Below, piece after piece: positions 50,715 through 59,643 of a stretch of 64,000 nucleotides of DNA. Numbering within the stretch: the first letter of the stretch is position 1; every line of letters starts with the position of its first letter. The notes under the pieces were generated by a model, which saw only the letters and a program-made list of their open reading frames with translations, did no database searches and was not told the DNA's origin. The DNA is taken from positions 1-64,000 of the forward strand of contig NZ_JALJCK010000019.1 of the NCBI RefSeq assembly GCF_022899355.1, written 5' to 3'. The position numbers were made by a program, and so were the translations under genes. This stretch comes from Shinella yambaruensis (GTDB lineage: Bacteria > Pseudomonadota > Alphaproteobacteria > Rhizobiales > Rhizobiaceae).

Positions 50715-51980
50715 ATGTCCCGCCCCTTCTGCCAGATCGTCGGGTTCGGCCCGGCCTGCATCAGCCTCCTCGTCAGCGCCGACCGGCGCGGGCTTCTGCC
50801 GGACTTGCTGGCGCGCGGCCTCGTCATCCACGAGCGGCGAGCCGGCGATGAAGAGTTGCTGCTCGCCGGCGCCAACTACGATATCCCCTCCAATTCCGAC
50901 GCCAGCGACTTCCTCGACGGCATTTCCGCAGACGGCCTCTTCGCCCCGGTTCTCGACAGCGCGCCGGCTCGTCTGATCCGCGCCCGTGGCACGCAATCCG
51001 TGCCGCTCCAGCTGGTAGCCCTCCTGACCGCCGAACTGCGCCGCACCTTTCTTGACGCCGCCGGACGACATCCCAACCTGCACATTCATCGCGGCCATGC
51101 CACCCGGGAGATCACGCAATCGTCATCGGGCTGGGAGGCGCATTTCGACAACGGCCCCTGCGTCGAAAGCCGGATCGCCGTGCTCGCCGCTGGCAGCACG
51201 CCGCATCTTGCCCCCGATCTCCGGCGCATTACCGGCGAGGCCGGCGTGCCGCTCCTCCATTCGGAGGAAACGCTGCGGCCCGTCGACCTTCAAAATCTTC
51301 TGCCGGAAAACGCCCGGCGCATCGTCGTCGTCGGCGCGTCGCACAGCGCCTTCTCCGTGCTGCACAAGCTGATCGAGGCCCTTCCCGAGCGCGACACGGC
51401 GCTGACGCTCCTCCATCGTACGCCGATCCGCCGCATGCATCGCAGCGCCGCGCTGGCCGAGGCGGCCGGCGAAACCTTCGATCCCGTCGCCGACATCTGC
51501 CCTTCCAGCGGCCGCGTCTTTCGCTTCCAGGGCCTCTACACCCGCTCGAAGGCGCTCTACGAGCAGATCCTCGCCGGGCGGCACCCGGCGGTCACGCTCC
51601 GCCATTGCCCCGATCCGGCGGAGGCCGAAGCGGTGCTGCGCGGCGCGGACGTCGTGATCGCGGCGACGGGCTACCGCCCGAACATCCCGCTGCTCGCCAC
51701 GGCGGCGGGCCGGCCGATCCGCATCGGCCGCAACGGCAGCGCGGCGCTTGTCGACGCCTCCGGGCATCTCTGCGACACGCAGAAGCGGGCCTTGCCGGGC
51801 CTCCTCGGCATCGGCCTCGGCTTCGGGCGCATCCGCTCGGATATCGGCGAGCCGTCCTACCGGGGCGCGGCCGTCGGCATCAACATCTTCCAGGGCCCGG
51901 ACGGCGACGCGCTCTGCGACAGCATCCTCTCGACACTCCAACAACAGGCAGGAGAACCTCTTGGCAAAGAGTATTCTTAA
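50715..51980 (+). CDS. FAD/NAD(P)-binding oxidoreductase, N-hydroxylase-like fold
   Basis: The 421-residue flavoprotein has an FAD motif IVGFGPACISLL at the N-terminus, a second dinucleotide motif VVVGASHSAFS near residue 200 and the ATGYRPNIP segment seen in class B flavin monooxygenases such as ornithine/lysine N-hydroxylases. AAGGAG precedes ATG 50715. It sits inside the biosynthetic transcript. It could oxidise or reduce a thiazoline/thiazolidine intermediate, or hydroxylate an amino acid; it is not the usual YbtU/PchG-type reductase. The exact reaction is unknown. Confidence 0.8.
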   Translation: MSRPFCQIVGFGPACISLLVSADRRGLLPDLLARGLVIHERRAGDEELLLAGANYDIPSNSDASDFLDGISADGLFAPVLDSAPARLIRARGTQSVPLQLVALLTAELRRTFLDAAGRHPNLHIHRGHATREITQSSSGWEAHFDNGPCVESRIAVLAAGSTPHLAPDLRRITGEAGVPLLHSEETLRPVDLQNLLPENARRIVVVGASHSAFSVLHKLIEALPERDTALTLLHRTPIRRMHRSAALAEAAGETFDPVADICPSSGRVFRFQGLYTRSKALYEQILAGRHPAVTLRHCPDPAEAEAVLRGADVVIAATGYRPNIPLLATAAGRPIRIGRNGSAALVDASGHLCDTQKRALPGLLGIGLGFGRIRSDIGEPSYRGAAVGINIFQGPDGDALCDSILSTLQQQAGEPLGKEYS

Positions 51981-53292
51981 GGAATGGGCCGGGCGCTTCC
52001 GCAGCGAAGCCACCGGCGTTTCGGCGAAGACGGAATGGGCCGACCAGCTCACCCGCGCCCGCAACGCCGGCCCGCGCATGACCAACCAGACCACCATCGA
52101 CCCCGCCCGCCACGGGCCGGGCACGCTCGCCGTGCATGCCGGCACCTATAACGACCCGATCACCGGGGCGGTCGGCACGCCGGTCTTCGCCGCCACCACC
52201 TTCCTCTTCCAGAAGGAAAGCTACGAAGCCTTCGACCAGGGCATGATCCGCGACTACCCGATCTACACCCGCTACGGCAACCCGAACCAATGGGCCGTGC
52301 AGGAGAAGGTGGCCGCGCTGGAACACGCCGAAAGCGCCATCGTCTTCTCCTCCGGCATGGCGGCGATCAGCACGACGCTTCTCGCGCTCACCAACAAGGG
52401 CGGCCACATCGTCACCGCGCGCGACCTCTACGGCGGCAGCTACAACCTGATGCGCGAGGACATGCACCAGTTCGGCCGCGAGGTGACCTTCGTCGACCCG
52501 ATGGATATCGACGCGATCACGGCGGCGGTGCGGAGCAACACGGAGGTGCTGTTCTTCGAAACGCTGACCAATCCGCTCCTGAAGTTCGCCCCCGTCAAGG
52601 CGCTGGCGAAGCTCGCCGCGGAGAACAACATCTTCCTCGTGCTCGACAACACCTTCCTCTCGCCCTGCTGCCTGACGCCGATCGACGACGGCGCGCATGT
52701 GGTGATCCACAGCGGCACGAAATATCTCAACGGCCACAGCGACCTCATCGCCGGCACCGCCGCCGGCAGCCGCAAGTATCTCGACATGATCTGGGCGCAG
52801 ATGCTCAAACTCGGCGGCAGCCTCAACCCGCAGGATTGCGCCGTCCTCGAACGCGGTATGAAGACCTTGGCGCTGCGCATGAAGGCGCATACGGAAAACG
52901 CGTTGGCGCTGGCCGAATGGCTCGCCCGCCATCCCGCCGTCGCGCGCGTCTACCACCCCGCTTTGCCGGGCTATCCCTACTCTTGGGCGGCGGAATCGCT
53001 AGCGCGCGGCAGCGGCGGCATGGTCTCATTCGAGGTGAAGGGCGGCGACAAGGCGGGCCTCAAGCTGATGGAGAACCTGAAGCTCGTCCATGCGGCGACC
53101 AGTCTCGGCGGCGTCGAATCGCTCATCAGCATGCCGTTCAACACCAGCCACAGCAGCCTCATCGACCGGCAGCGCCGCGAGGTCGGCATCAATCCCGGCC
53201 TGATGCGGCTTTCCGTCGGCATCGAGGATATCGAAGACCTCAAGGCCGACCTCGACCGCGCGCTCGGCGCAATCGGAGACATCAGACAATGA
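51961..53292 (+). CDS. PLP-dependent Cys/Met metabolism enzyme (gamma-lyase/synthase family)
   Basis: This fold-type I PLP enzyme has YTRYGNPNQWAVQEKVAALE, SSGMAAISTT, DNTFLSPCCLTPI, the PLP lysine in HSGTKYLNGH (residue 254 from the TTG) and SLGGVESLISMPFNTSHSS. The family includes methionine gamma-lyase, cystathionine gamma-synthase and O-acetylhomoserine sulfhydrylase. TTG 51961 is preferred because GGAGA lies five bases before it; it adds 39 residues to the ATG at 52078, which has no ribosome site, and overlaps the flavoprotein gene by 20 bases. Its place in an NRPS operon suggests supply or modification of a sulfur amino acid. Confidence 0.88.
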   Translation: MAKSILKEWAGRFRSEATGVSAKTEWADQLTRARNAGPRMTNQTTIDPARHGPGTLAVHAGTYNDPITGAVGTPVFAATTFLFQKESYEAFDQGMIRDYPIYTRYGNPNQWAVQEKVAALEHAESAIVFSSGMAAISTTLLALTNKGGHIVTARDLYGGSYNLMREDMHQFGREVTFVDPMDIDAITAAVRSNTEVLFFETLTNPLLKFAPVKALAKLAAENNIFLVLDNTFLSPCCLTPIDDGAHVVIHSGTKYLNGHSDLIAGTAAGSRKYLDMIWAQMLKLGGSLNPQDCAVLERGMKTLALRMKAHTENALALAEWLARHPAVARVYHPALPGYPYSWAAESLARGSGGMVSFEVKGGDKAGLKLMENLKLVHAATSLGGVESLISMPFNTSHSSLIDRQRREVGINPGLMRLSVGIEDIEDLKADLDRALGAIGDIRQ

Positions 53293-54335
53293 AGAACGGC
53301 ATCAACGTCGCCGCCGTCAGCGAACTCGTGCACGAAATCCGCAAAGTGCCGGGCGAAAGCGAGATCTTCTACGGCGTCGACCTCGAATGGCTCGGCGGCC
53401 TGACCATGGACATCCGCACCAAGCCGCTGCGCTTCGGCAGCAAGCGGCTCGGCCGGGATTTCTCCTTCCGCGTCAGCCACCACGACGATCCGAGCCCGGA
53501 AGCGGCCCCAACGCCTGCGGATTACTTCACCACCGGCCTCGGCTCCTGCGTCGCCAACATCCTGGTGCAGGGCGCGTCCTACAAGGGCATGACCATCGAC
53601 AAGCTGCAGGTGGACACAGTGACGCAGCGCAGCGACGGAACGCTTTCCGGCACCGCCGTGACGGTGAAGCTGGAGGCGGACGGCAGCTGGCTGCAATACA
53701 AGCAGATGATGATGAACGTCGCGCGCTTTTCGCCGAACTACATCACCGTCACCCTGCCGAACCGCATTGACCTCACCTATCGCCACGTCCCCTCCGCCTT
53801 CCGCAAGAACGGCGCGGCAGCGAACGGCGACGGCCATGCGCCGGCCACCGCCCAGGCGGGCTCCAACGCGCCGATCCATCTCGGCGTCGACATCGCCTGG
53901 CGCAACGCCACGCAGTTCGACGTTTCTTTGCGCGACAGGCAGTACCAGGACGAGCGCTGGTCGCTGCCCGCCCGCTTTTCTGTCGACCAGCCGGCACCGG
54001 CGCTCGGGCTGAACGAAGCGCCCAACCCGCAGGAATACCTGCTGGCCGCCGTGCTCTCCGATCTCGCCCAGCAGCTCGTCATCGTCTGCCGCGAGCGGGG
54101 CAAGCCGCTGCGCCAGCTCAACGCCTCCATGCGCTGCAGGCTGGATATGCGCGGCTGCTTCAACATCTTCGACAAGTCCGCCGTGCAGCTTCAGGACAAC
54201 CATGTCGAGATCGCCGCCGTCAGCGACAACAGCGAAGAGGAGATGAAGGATTTTCTCAAGCAGGCGCAGGCCGCCTCCGCCTGCTGGCAGGGTTTCGTCA
54301 ACGCGACGCCCGCATCGCTGGATCGAGCCGGCTGA
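53289..54335 (+). CDS. Double OsmC-like protein
   Basis: The 348-residue protein consists of two OsmC/Ohr-like halves. The first (~35-165) has the Cys in DYFTTGLGSCVANILVQGA. The second (~195-340) has QEYLLAAVLSDLAQQLVIVCRERG, where the usual Cys is replaced by Ser, although Cys remain later. OsmC proteins reduce organic hydroperoxides through a cysteine pair. ATG 53289 overlaps the PLP stop, so the two are coupled. Possible roles are peroxide defence, thiol handling of the PLP product or redox repair of the thiazoline assembly line; none is shown by sequence. Confidence 0.8.
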   Translation: MKNGINVAAVSELVHEIRKVPGESEIFYGVDLEWLGGLTMDIRTKPLRFGSKRLGRDFSFRVSHHDDPSPEAAPTPADYFTTGLGSCVANILVQGASYKGMTIDKLQVDTVTQRSDGTLSGTAVTVKLEADGSWLQYKQMMMNVARFSPNYITVTLPNRIDLTYRHVPSAFRKNGAAANGDGHAPATAQAGSNAPIHLGVDIAWRNATQFDVSLRDRQYQDERWSLPARFSVDQPAPALGLNEAPNPQEYLLAAVLSDLAQQLVIVCRERGKPLRQLNASMRCRLDMRGCFNIFDKSAVQLQDNHVEIAAVSDNSEEEMKDFLKQAQAASACWQGFVNATPASLDRAG

Positions 54336-55032
54336 GCTCGGCAAGAACCGCCCCGAGGTCGCCGGCGTTCTCGCAAACAGCGATCTCGGGCACCGAACCA
54401 TCGGCGGCGACGGCGAGCACATGCCCGTCGCCCAGCCGACGCCAGACGCCGGAAAAATGATCCGCGGGAAGGCGCGCCGCGAACCCTGCACCCTCTGCCG
54501 TCACGGTCACGCTCTCCGGCGGAATGGCGAAGCCCGCGCCATGCGCCTTGAGAGCGGCTTCCTTCGCCGTCCAGATCTGCTGGTGACCAATGGCGCTCGC
54601 CGCGATCTCGGACGGCGCGAGGAACGAGGCGGCGATCTCGTCCCAGAAATGCTGCGGCCGGTCTGCCTCCACATCGACGCCGATCCGGCCCGACCGGGAC
54701 AGCGCCACGGCCACCCAGCCGCCGCCATGGGAAAGATTGAAATCGAGCGAACCCGTATCGACAAGGAACGGTTTGCCCCCGGGCCTGCGCGAAAAGGATA
54801 GGCTGGCGGGATTTCGCCCCGTCGCCGCGCTGAGCAGCCGCCGCACCAGCCCATGCGCCGCGCGATACCGCTCCGTATCCTCCGGCTTCAGGAAACGCCC
54901 CGCCTGGGATCGCTCGGCGGAATCCAGCACGGCGTCCGGATCGAAGCTGCCGAGAACGGCGGAAACCGGCATGGCGATGGCGACGCCCGCGCACAGCCAT
55001 TCTCCATCCGCCGTCTTCGACCACTCGAACAT
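54298..55032 (-). CDS. 4'-phosphopantetheinyl transferase, Sfp/EntD-like
   Basis: The 244-residue enzyme loads phosphopantetheine from CoA onto carrier proteins of the PKS/NRPS line. FNLSHGGGWVAVALSR, GVDVEADRP and the metal/catalytic WTAKEAALKAHGAG are the family motifs. It is leftward between the two rightward biosynthetic blocks; its 3' end overlaps the OsmC gene by 38 bases in the opposite direction. Confidence 0.93.
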   Translation of the reverse strand: MFEWSKTADGEWLCAGVAIAMPVSAVLGSFDPDAVLDSAERSQAGRFLKPEDTERYRAAHGLVRRLLSAATGRNPASLSFSRRPGGKPFLVDTGSLDFNLSHGGGWVAVALSRSGRIGVDVEADRPQHFWDEIAASFLAPSEIAASAIGHQQIWTAKEAALKAHGAGFAIPPESVTVTAEGAGFAARLPADHFSGVWRRLGDGHVLAVAADGSVPEIAVCENAGDLGAVLAELSRLDPAMRASR

Positions 55033-55043
55033 TGCGTCCAGTC

Positions 55044-55077
55044 ACTCCGCCAAGGGCACTTATTTCTCCGCATCTGG
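55044..55077. promoter_or_regulatory. Repeat pair, candidate AraC-regulator site before the second biosynthetic block
   Basis: ACTCCGC (55044-55050) and TCTCCGCATCTGG (55065-55077) echo the ACTCCGC..ACTCCGCATCCGG pair at 37337-37377. Only these two places show this pair among the intergenic regions I read. The leftward PPTase gene starts 12 bases away, so both it and the PKS could be controlled. Confidence 0.45.
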
Positions 55078-55110
55078 TCGGACAGGAAGCGCCGAGCAAG
55101 CTTAGGATGC

Positions 55111-55129
55111 CCTTGTTCCGGAAACAAGG
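55111..55129. promoter_or_regulatory. Inverted repeat in the PPTase/PKS intergenic region
   Basis: CCTTGTT and AACAAGG pair around CCGGA. It may be a repressor site (for example for the TetR protein) or a leader hairpin; there is no T-run. Which gene it serves is not clear. Confidence 0.35.
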
Positions 55130-55252
55130 CCGGATCACATATTCATAAATTGAATCATCCACTTAACCGTGGAATGCAGACATGTGCCCGATGATTGACC
55201 CTGCTCTCTCGAAAATCCTCGCCCCGGCACAGCCGAAGCACGGGCCATCCGC

Positions 55253-58200
55253 GTGACCGGCGTGGCGGCGCACGACATGCAAGAGGTTTCGGAAGCAATG
55301 GACGAACGGGTCGCCGTCATCGGCCTCGCCGGCCGCTTTCCCGGCGCGCCGGATGTGCACGCCTTCTGGAAGATGCTGGAGGCCGGCGCGTCGGGCCTTA
55401 CACAGGTGGAAAGCCGGCCGGATGTGGTCGGTGCACGCTTCGCCCTTGCCGACAAGGAATGCTTCGACGCCGCCTTCTTCGGCTTCGCGCCCTCCGAAGC
55501 GGCTTTGATGGACCCGCAGCAGCGCGTCTTCCTCGAAACCGCCTGGCACGCCATGGAGGACGCCGGCTACGGCGAGGGCGAGGGCGGGCGCGTGACCGGC
55601 GTCTTCGCCGCCGCCGGGTTCGGCGACTATGTGCTGCGGCATGTCGGCCTGCGCTCCTATGCCGACAGCGCCGCCGACTATTTCGCCATGCTGATCGGCA
55701 ACGACAAGGATTTCCTCGCCTCCCGCGTCGCCTACCTGCTCGACCTGAAGGGGCCGGCCGTCGTCGTTCAAAGCGCCTGCTCCAGCGGGCTGCTCGCCGT
55801 CCACCAGGCCGTCCAGTCGCTGCTGTCGCGCGAGATCGACATGGCGCTCGTCGGGGCCGTCTCCATCTCGATGGACATCGAAGAGGGCTATCATGCCGAT
55901 CCCGGCGGGCCGATGTCGCCGACCGGCAAGATCGCGCCCTTCAGCGCGGGCGCGAACGGCATCGTCGGCGGCAACGGCGTCGCTGCCCTCGTCCTGAAAC
56001 GCCTCGGCGAGGCCGAGCGGGACGGCGATTTCATCTACGCGGTCATCGAGGCCAGCGCCGCCAACAACGATGGGCGTGAGCGCGGGAATTTCACCGCGCC
56101 GGGCGTTGCCGGTCAGAAGCGGGTGCTTTCCGAGGCGCTCGGCCTCAGCGGCCTTTCCCCCGCCGACGTCAGCTATATCGAGGCCCACGGCACCGGCACG
56201 CCGATCGGCGACCCGATCGAGATGGAGGCCATTCGCGCCGTTTACGGCGACGGCGACGCGCCATGCCTCGTCGGCTCGGTCAAGGCGAATACCGGCCATC
56301 TCAACACGGTGGCCGGGCTCGCCGGCCTCATCAAGGCCATCGGTGTCGTGCGCACCGGCACCGTGCCGCCGACACTCAACTTCACCACGGCCAATCCGCT
56401 GCTGGATCTTGCCGGCTCGCGCTTTTCCATCTGCGATCGCCCGACACGCCTTCCGCCCGCCGAGCGCCATGTCGCGGCCGTCAGCTCCTTCGGCTTCGGC
56501 GGCACCAATGTACACATGCTGCTCTCCAGCCCGCCCCGCCGCGATGCGATCGCGACGGAGGAGCCCGCGCTTCTCTGCTGGTCCGCCCGCACGCCGGATG
56601 ACCTTGCGGCCATGGAACGATCCCTTGCCGCCGTCTGGACCGCCGACAGCGGCGCAAGCCTCGTCGATCAGGCCGGGACGCTGCTGTTCGGCCGCCGGCA
56701 CTTTCCGCACCGCCGGGCGCTCACGGCCCGCAACCCCGCGGAGGCGCTGCGCAAGCTGGAAGCCGGCGCCGCCACCCATTCTGCCATGGCCGCACCTAGC
56801 CGGCCGATCTTCATCTTCCCCGGCCAGGGCACGCAATTCGCCGGCATGGGCAGCCCCTTCCACGACAGCCTGCCGGTCTACCGCGAGACGCTGGACCTTT
56901 GCGCCGCCCTGACCGAACCGATGCTGGGGGAGGACATCCGCCCCCTGATCTTCGGCACCGAGGACGACGCGCTGAAGCCGACGCTGGTCACGCAATTCGC
57001 CCTGTTCGCGACGGAATACGCCCTCGCCCGCAGCCTGATGGCGGCCGGCCTCACGCCTGCGGCGCTGCTCGGGCACAGCATCGGCGAATATGTCGCCGCC
57101 TGCCTTGCCGGCGTCTTTTCGCTGGAGGACGCGCTGCGGCTCGTCCATGCCCGCGCGCGGCTGATGTCACGCCTGCCGGCGGCCGCCATGCTGTCCGTTC
57201 ATGCCGGAAGGGAAGCGCTCGTACCCTATCTGCGGGACGGCAGCATATCGCTCGCCGTCGTCAACCGCCACGATCGCTGCGTCGTCTCCGGTGCGCCCGA
57301 AGCCCTCGGCATCCTTGCGGAGACGCTCGCCGCCGAGAGCATCGCGACGCGCATGCTGGCCGTCTCGCATGGCTTCCATTCCCACCTGATGGAACCGATC
57401 CTCGAGGAGTTTGCAGCGGCCTGCAGTACCGTAGCCTTCGCTGCACCATCGATCCCCGTGCTCAGCAACACCAGCGGCGATGTCGCGGCCGCAACGGAGA
57501 TCACCACCCCGGATTACTGGGTCCGGCATCTGCGCCAGACCGTCCGCTTCTCCGACGACGTCGCCAGCCTCGCCCGCCTGTGGCCCGGTGCGACCTGCCT
57601 GGAGCTCGGCCCCGGCACGAGCTGCACCGCCGCCGTCACGGGCGCCGCCGCGGATCTTCGCGCCCTGCCGACACTCGCCTCGAACGCCTCGCAGGCGGAA
57701 GACCTCCTGTCGGCGCTCGGCCGGCTCTGGGTAGAGGGGCACGACGTCGACCCCGACCTCCTGATGCTGCACCGCGCCTGGCGGCGCACGCCGATGCCGG
57801 GCTATCCCTTCCAGCGCGTGGCCCATCTGCTGCCGCAGATAGAGCCGGGGCGGGAAAGCATGGCGAACCGGCCGCGGGTCCTGCCGCCCGACGAATGGTT
57901 CCATGCCCCGCAATGGCGCACGCTGGCCTTGCCGAAAACGCCCTCGACGCCGGACCGCGGGCCACGCGTGCTCTTCCTGCCCGAGGGCGAGGCGGGGCCG
58001 GCCGGCCTCGGCGATATCCGCATCCATCCCGGCGAACACTATGCCGCGCTGCCGGACGGCGGGTTCCGGCTTCGTCCGGGACATGCCGGCGACTTCTTAA
58101 AGCTTGCCGACACCTTGCAGGCGCGCGGCGTCACCGGCGCGGATTGCCTCTTCGGCTGGCTGATGGACGAGAAGGCCGACGCCCGAACGCATGGCCATGA

Positions 58201-59632
58201 CAGCCTCGTGCGCCTTGTCCAGGCCTTTGCCCCCGCCGGCCTTCTCTCCCATATTGTGCTCTGCACGCGCACGCTGGCCGCGCTCTGCGGCGACGAGGCG
58301 CCCGATGCGGAGCAGGCGCTTGCCCTCGGGGTTCTGAGAGCGATCCCGTTCGAGCAGGCCGGCCTTCGTGCAACCTGGCTGGATGCCGACCGGCTCCCCG
58401 CTCAGCCCGACCTCGATCGGCTGGAGGCGGTAGAGATCGCAGGCGGCCTGCACGCGGGTGCCTTCGCCCTGCGGCGCGGCCGTTTCTGGCGGAGGGACGT
58501 TCCGCCGGTCGCGCTTGCGCCGGCGACGCTTCCCGACGTCATCCGCCCCGGCGGAACCTATCTCGTCGCCGGCGGCAATGGCGGGCTCGGCCGCCGCCTG
58601 GTCCAGGCGCTCGCGGCCGAGGGCCGCCATGTCGTGGTGATCGCCCGTTCGCTCGACGAAGACGCCCCGAATTTCGCCGAATGCCGGCGAAACGGCGGCC
58701 GTCTCACCCTTATACGGGGTTCTGCCGCAGACCGGGATCTTCTGCGCTCCGTCGCCGCAAGGCTCGTCGCGGCGGGCGAACGGCTCGATGGCATCTTCAA
58801 CCTCGCCGGCCGCTACATCTCCCAGACGATCGCGGACATGACGCTCACGGCGACGGACGGCAATCGTGCCGCGAAGGTCGAAACGACGCGCGCGCTCCTC
58901 GACGTCTTCGGTCCAATGGAACCGGATTTCCTCGTCGCCTTTTCCTCGCTCGCCGGCGAAACCTCGGGCTACGGCAACAGCGACTACATGGCCGGCAACC
59001 TGTTCCTCGATTTTCTTGCCGAAAGCCGCGGGCCAGGCCCGCGCCTCGTCAGCATCGGCTGGGACAATTGGCGGGAAGGCGCGTTCGGGGCCGCGCAGGA
59101 CGACGGAAAGGCGCTTTTCGCCGGTGCGGCGGCCGACGCCATCGGCGTCGAGGCGGGCCTTGCCGCCCTCTGGCGGATCATCGCGAGCGGCCTCTCCCAT
59201 GTGATCGTCACGCCACGCAATCTCGACGACCGCCTGCGGGAAACGAGCGAGGCCGCCCGGCAACGCCTGGAGCGCATGGCCACGCCTGCGCAGCCGGCCA
59301 CCATCGTGGCGGACGAAGGCTCCCCGCAGGAACAGGCAGTACGGCTGCTGTTCGCGCAGACGCTGGGCCTTCCGGGCGTCGCCCCCACGGACGACTTCCT
59401 GCAGCTCGGCGGCGATTCCATCCTCGCCGTCCGCTTCCTCTCGAAACTGCGCCGCATCTTCCAAGTCGATCTGGGGCTGCCGGATTTTCTTTCGAACCGG
59501 ACGGCCGCCCTCCTGTCGCGCCGGCTGGAAGCCGTCGCCGGGACGGAGCAGGTCGCCCTCGCCTACCTCCATATTCACGCCCTCCCGGACGCCGAGCGGC
59601 AGACGCTCGCGCGCCAGGTCGCCACAGCCTGA
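55253..59632 (+). CDS. Type I PKS module: KS-AT-KR-ACP
   Basis: The 1,459-residue protein has KS (15-435; Cys176 in QSACSSG, His in EAHGTGTP and NTGHLN). AT (~520-820) has Ser609 in GHSIGE and a HGFH motif that suggests malonyl-CoA. KR (~1095-1290) has GGNGGLG at 1107 and Tyr1245. ACP has Ser1389 in LGGDSI. It adds and reduces one malonate unit to a beta-hydroxy group. There is no methyltransferase, dehydratase or TE. GTG 55253 is the longest plausible start; ATG 55298 (MDERVAVIGL) begins right at the KS and is an alternative. The C-terminus hands over to the Cy protein that follows. Confidence 0.93.
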   Translation: MTGVAAHDMQEVSEAMDERVAVIGLAGRFPGAPDVHAFWKMLEAGASGLTQVESRPDVVGARFALADKECFDAAFFGFAPSEAALMDPQQRVFLETAWHAMEDAGYGEGEGGRVTGVFAAAGFGDYVLRHVGLRSYADSAADYFAMLIGNDKDFLASRVAYLLDLKGPAVVVQSACSSGLLAVHQAVQSLLSREIDMALVGAVSISMDIEEGYHADPGGPMSPTGKIAPFSAGANGIVGGNGVAALVLKRLGEAERDGDFIYAVIEASAANNDGRERGNFTAPGVAGQKRVLSEALGLSGLSPADVSYIEAHGTGTPIGDPIEMEAIRAVYGDGDAPCLVGSVKANTGHLNTVAGLAGLIKAIGVVRTGTVPPTLNFTTANPLLDLAGSRFSICDRPTRLPPAERHVAAVSSFGFGGTNVHMLLSSPPRRDAIATEEPALLCWSARTPDDLAAMERSLAAVWTADSGASLVDQAGTLLFGRRHFPHRRALTARNPAEALRKLEAGAATHSAMAAPSRPIFIFPGQGTQFAGMGSPFHDSLPVYRETLDLCAALTEPMLGEDIRPLIFGTEDDALKPTLVTQFALFATEYALARSLMAAGLTPAALLGHSIGEYVAACLAGVFSLEDALRLVHARARLMSRLPAAAMLSVHAGREALVPYLRDGSISLAVVNRHDRCVVSGAPEALGILAETLAAESIATRMLAVSHGFHSHLMEPILEEFAAACSTVAFAAPSIPVLSNTSGDVAAATEITTPDYWVRHLRQTVRFSDDVASLARLWPGATCLELGPGTSCTAAVTGAAADLRALPTLASNASQAEDLLSALGRLWVEGHDVDPDLLMLHRAWRRTPMPGYPFQRVAHLLPQIEPGRESMANRPRVLPPDEWFHAPQWRTLALPKTPSTPDRGPRVLFLPEGEAGPAGLGDIRIHPGEHYAALPDGGFRLRPGHAGDFLKLADTLQARGVTGADCLFGWLMDEKADARTHGHDSLVRLVQAFAPAGLLSHIVLCTRTLAALCGDEAPDAEQALALGVLRAIPFEQAGLRATWLDADRLPAQPDLDRLEAVEIAGGLHAGAFALRRGRFWRRDVPPVALAPATLPDVIRPGGTYLVAGGNGGLGRRLVQALAAEGRHVVVIARSLDEDAPNFAECRRNGGRLTLIRGSAADRDLLRSVAARLVAAGERLDGIFNLAGRYISQTIADMTLTATDGNRAAKVETTRALLDVFGPMEPDFLVAFSSLAGETSGYGNSDYMAGNLFLDFLAESRGPGPRLVSIGWDNWREGAFGAAQDDGKALFAGAAADAIGVEAGLAALWRIIASGLSHVIVTPRNLDDRLRETSEAARQRLERMATPAQPATIVADEGSPQEQAVRLLFAQTLGLPGVAPTDDFLQLGGDSILAVRFLSKLRRIFQVDLGLPDFLSNRTAALLSRRLEAVAGTEQVALAYLHIHALPDAERQTLARQVATA

Positions 59633-59643
59633 GACGGAACGTC

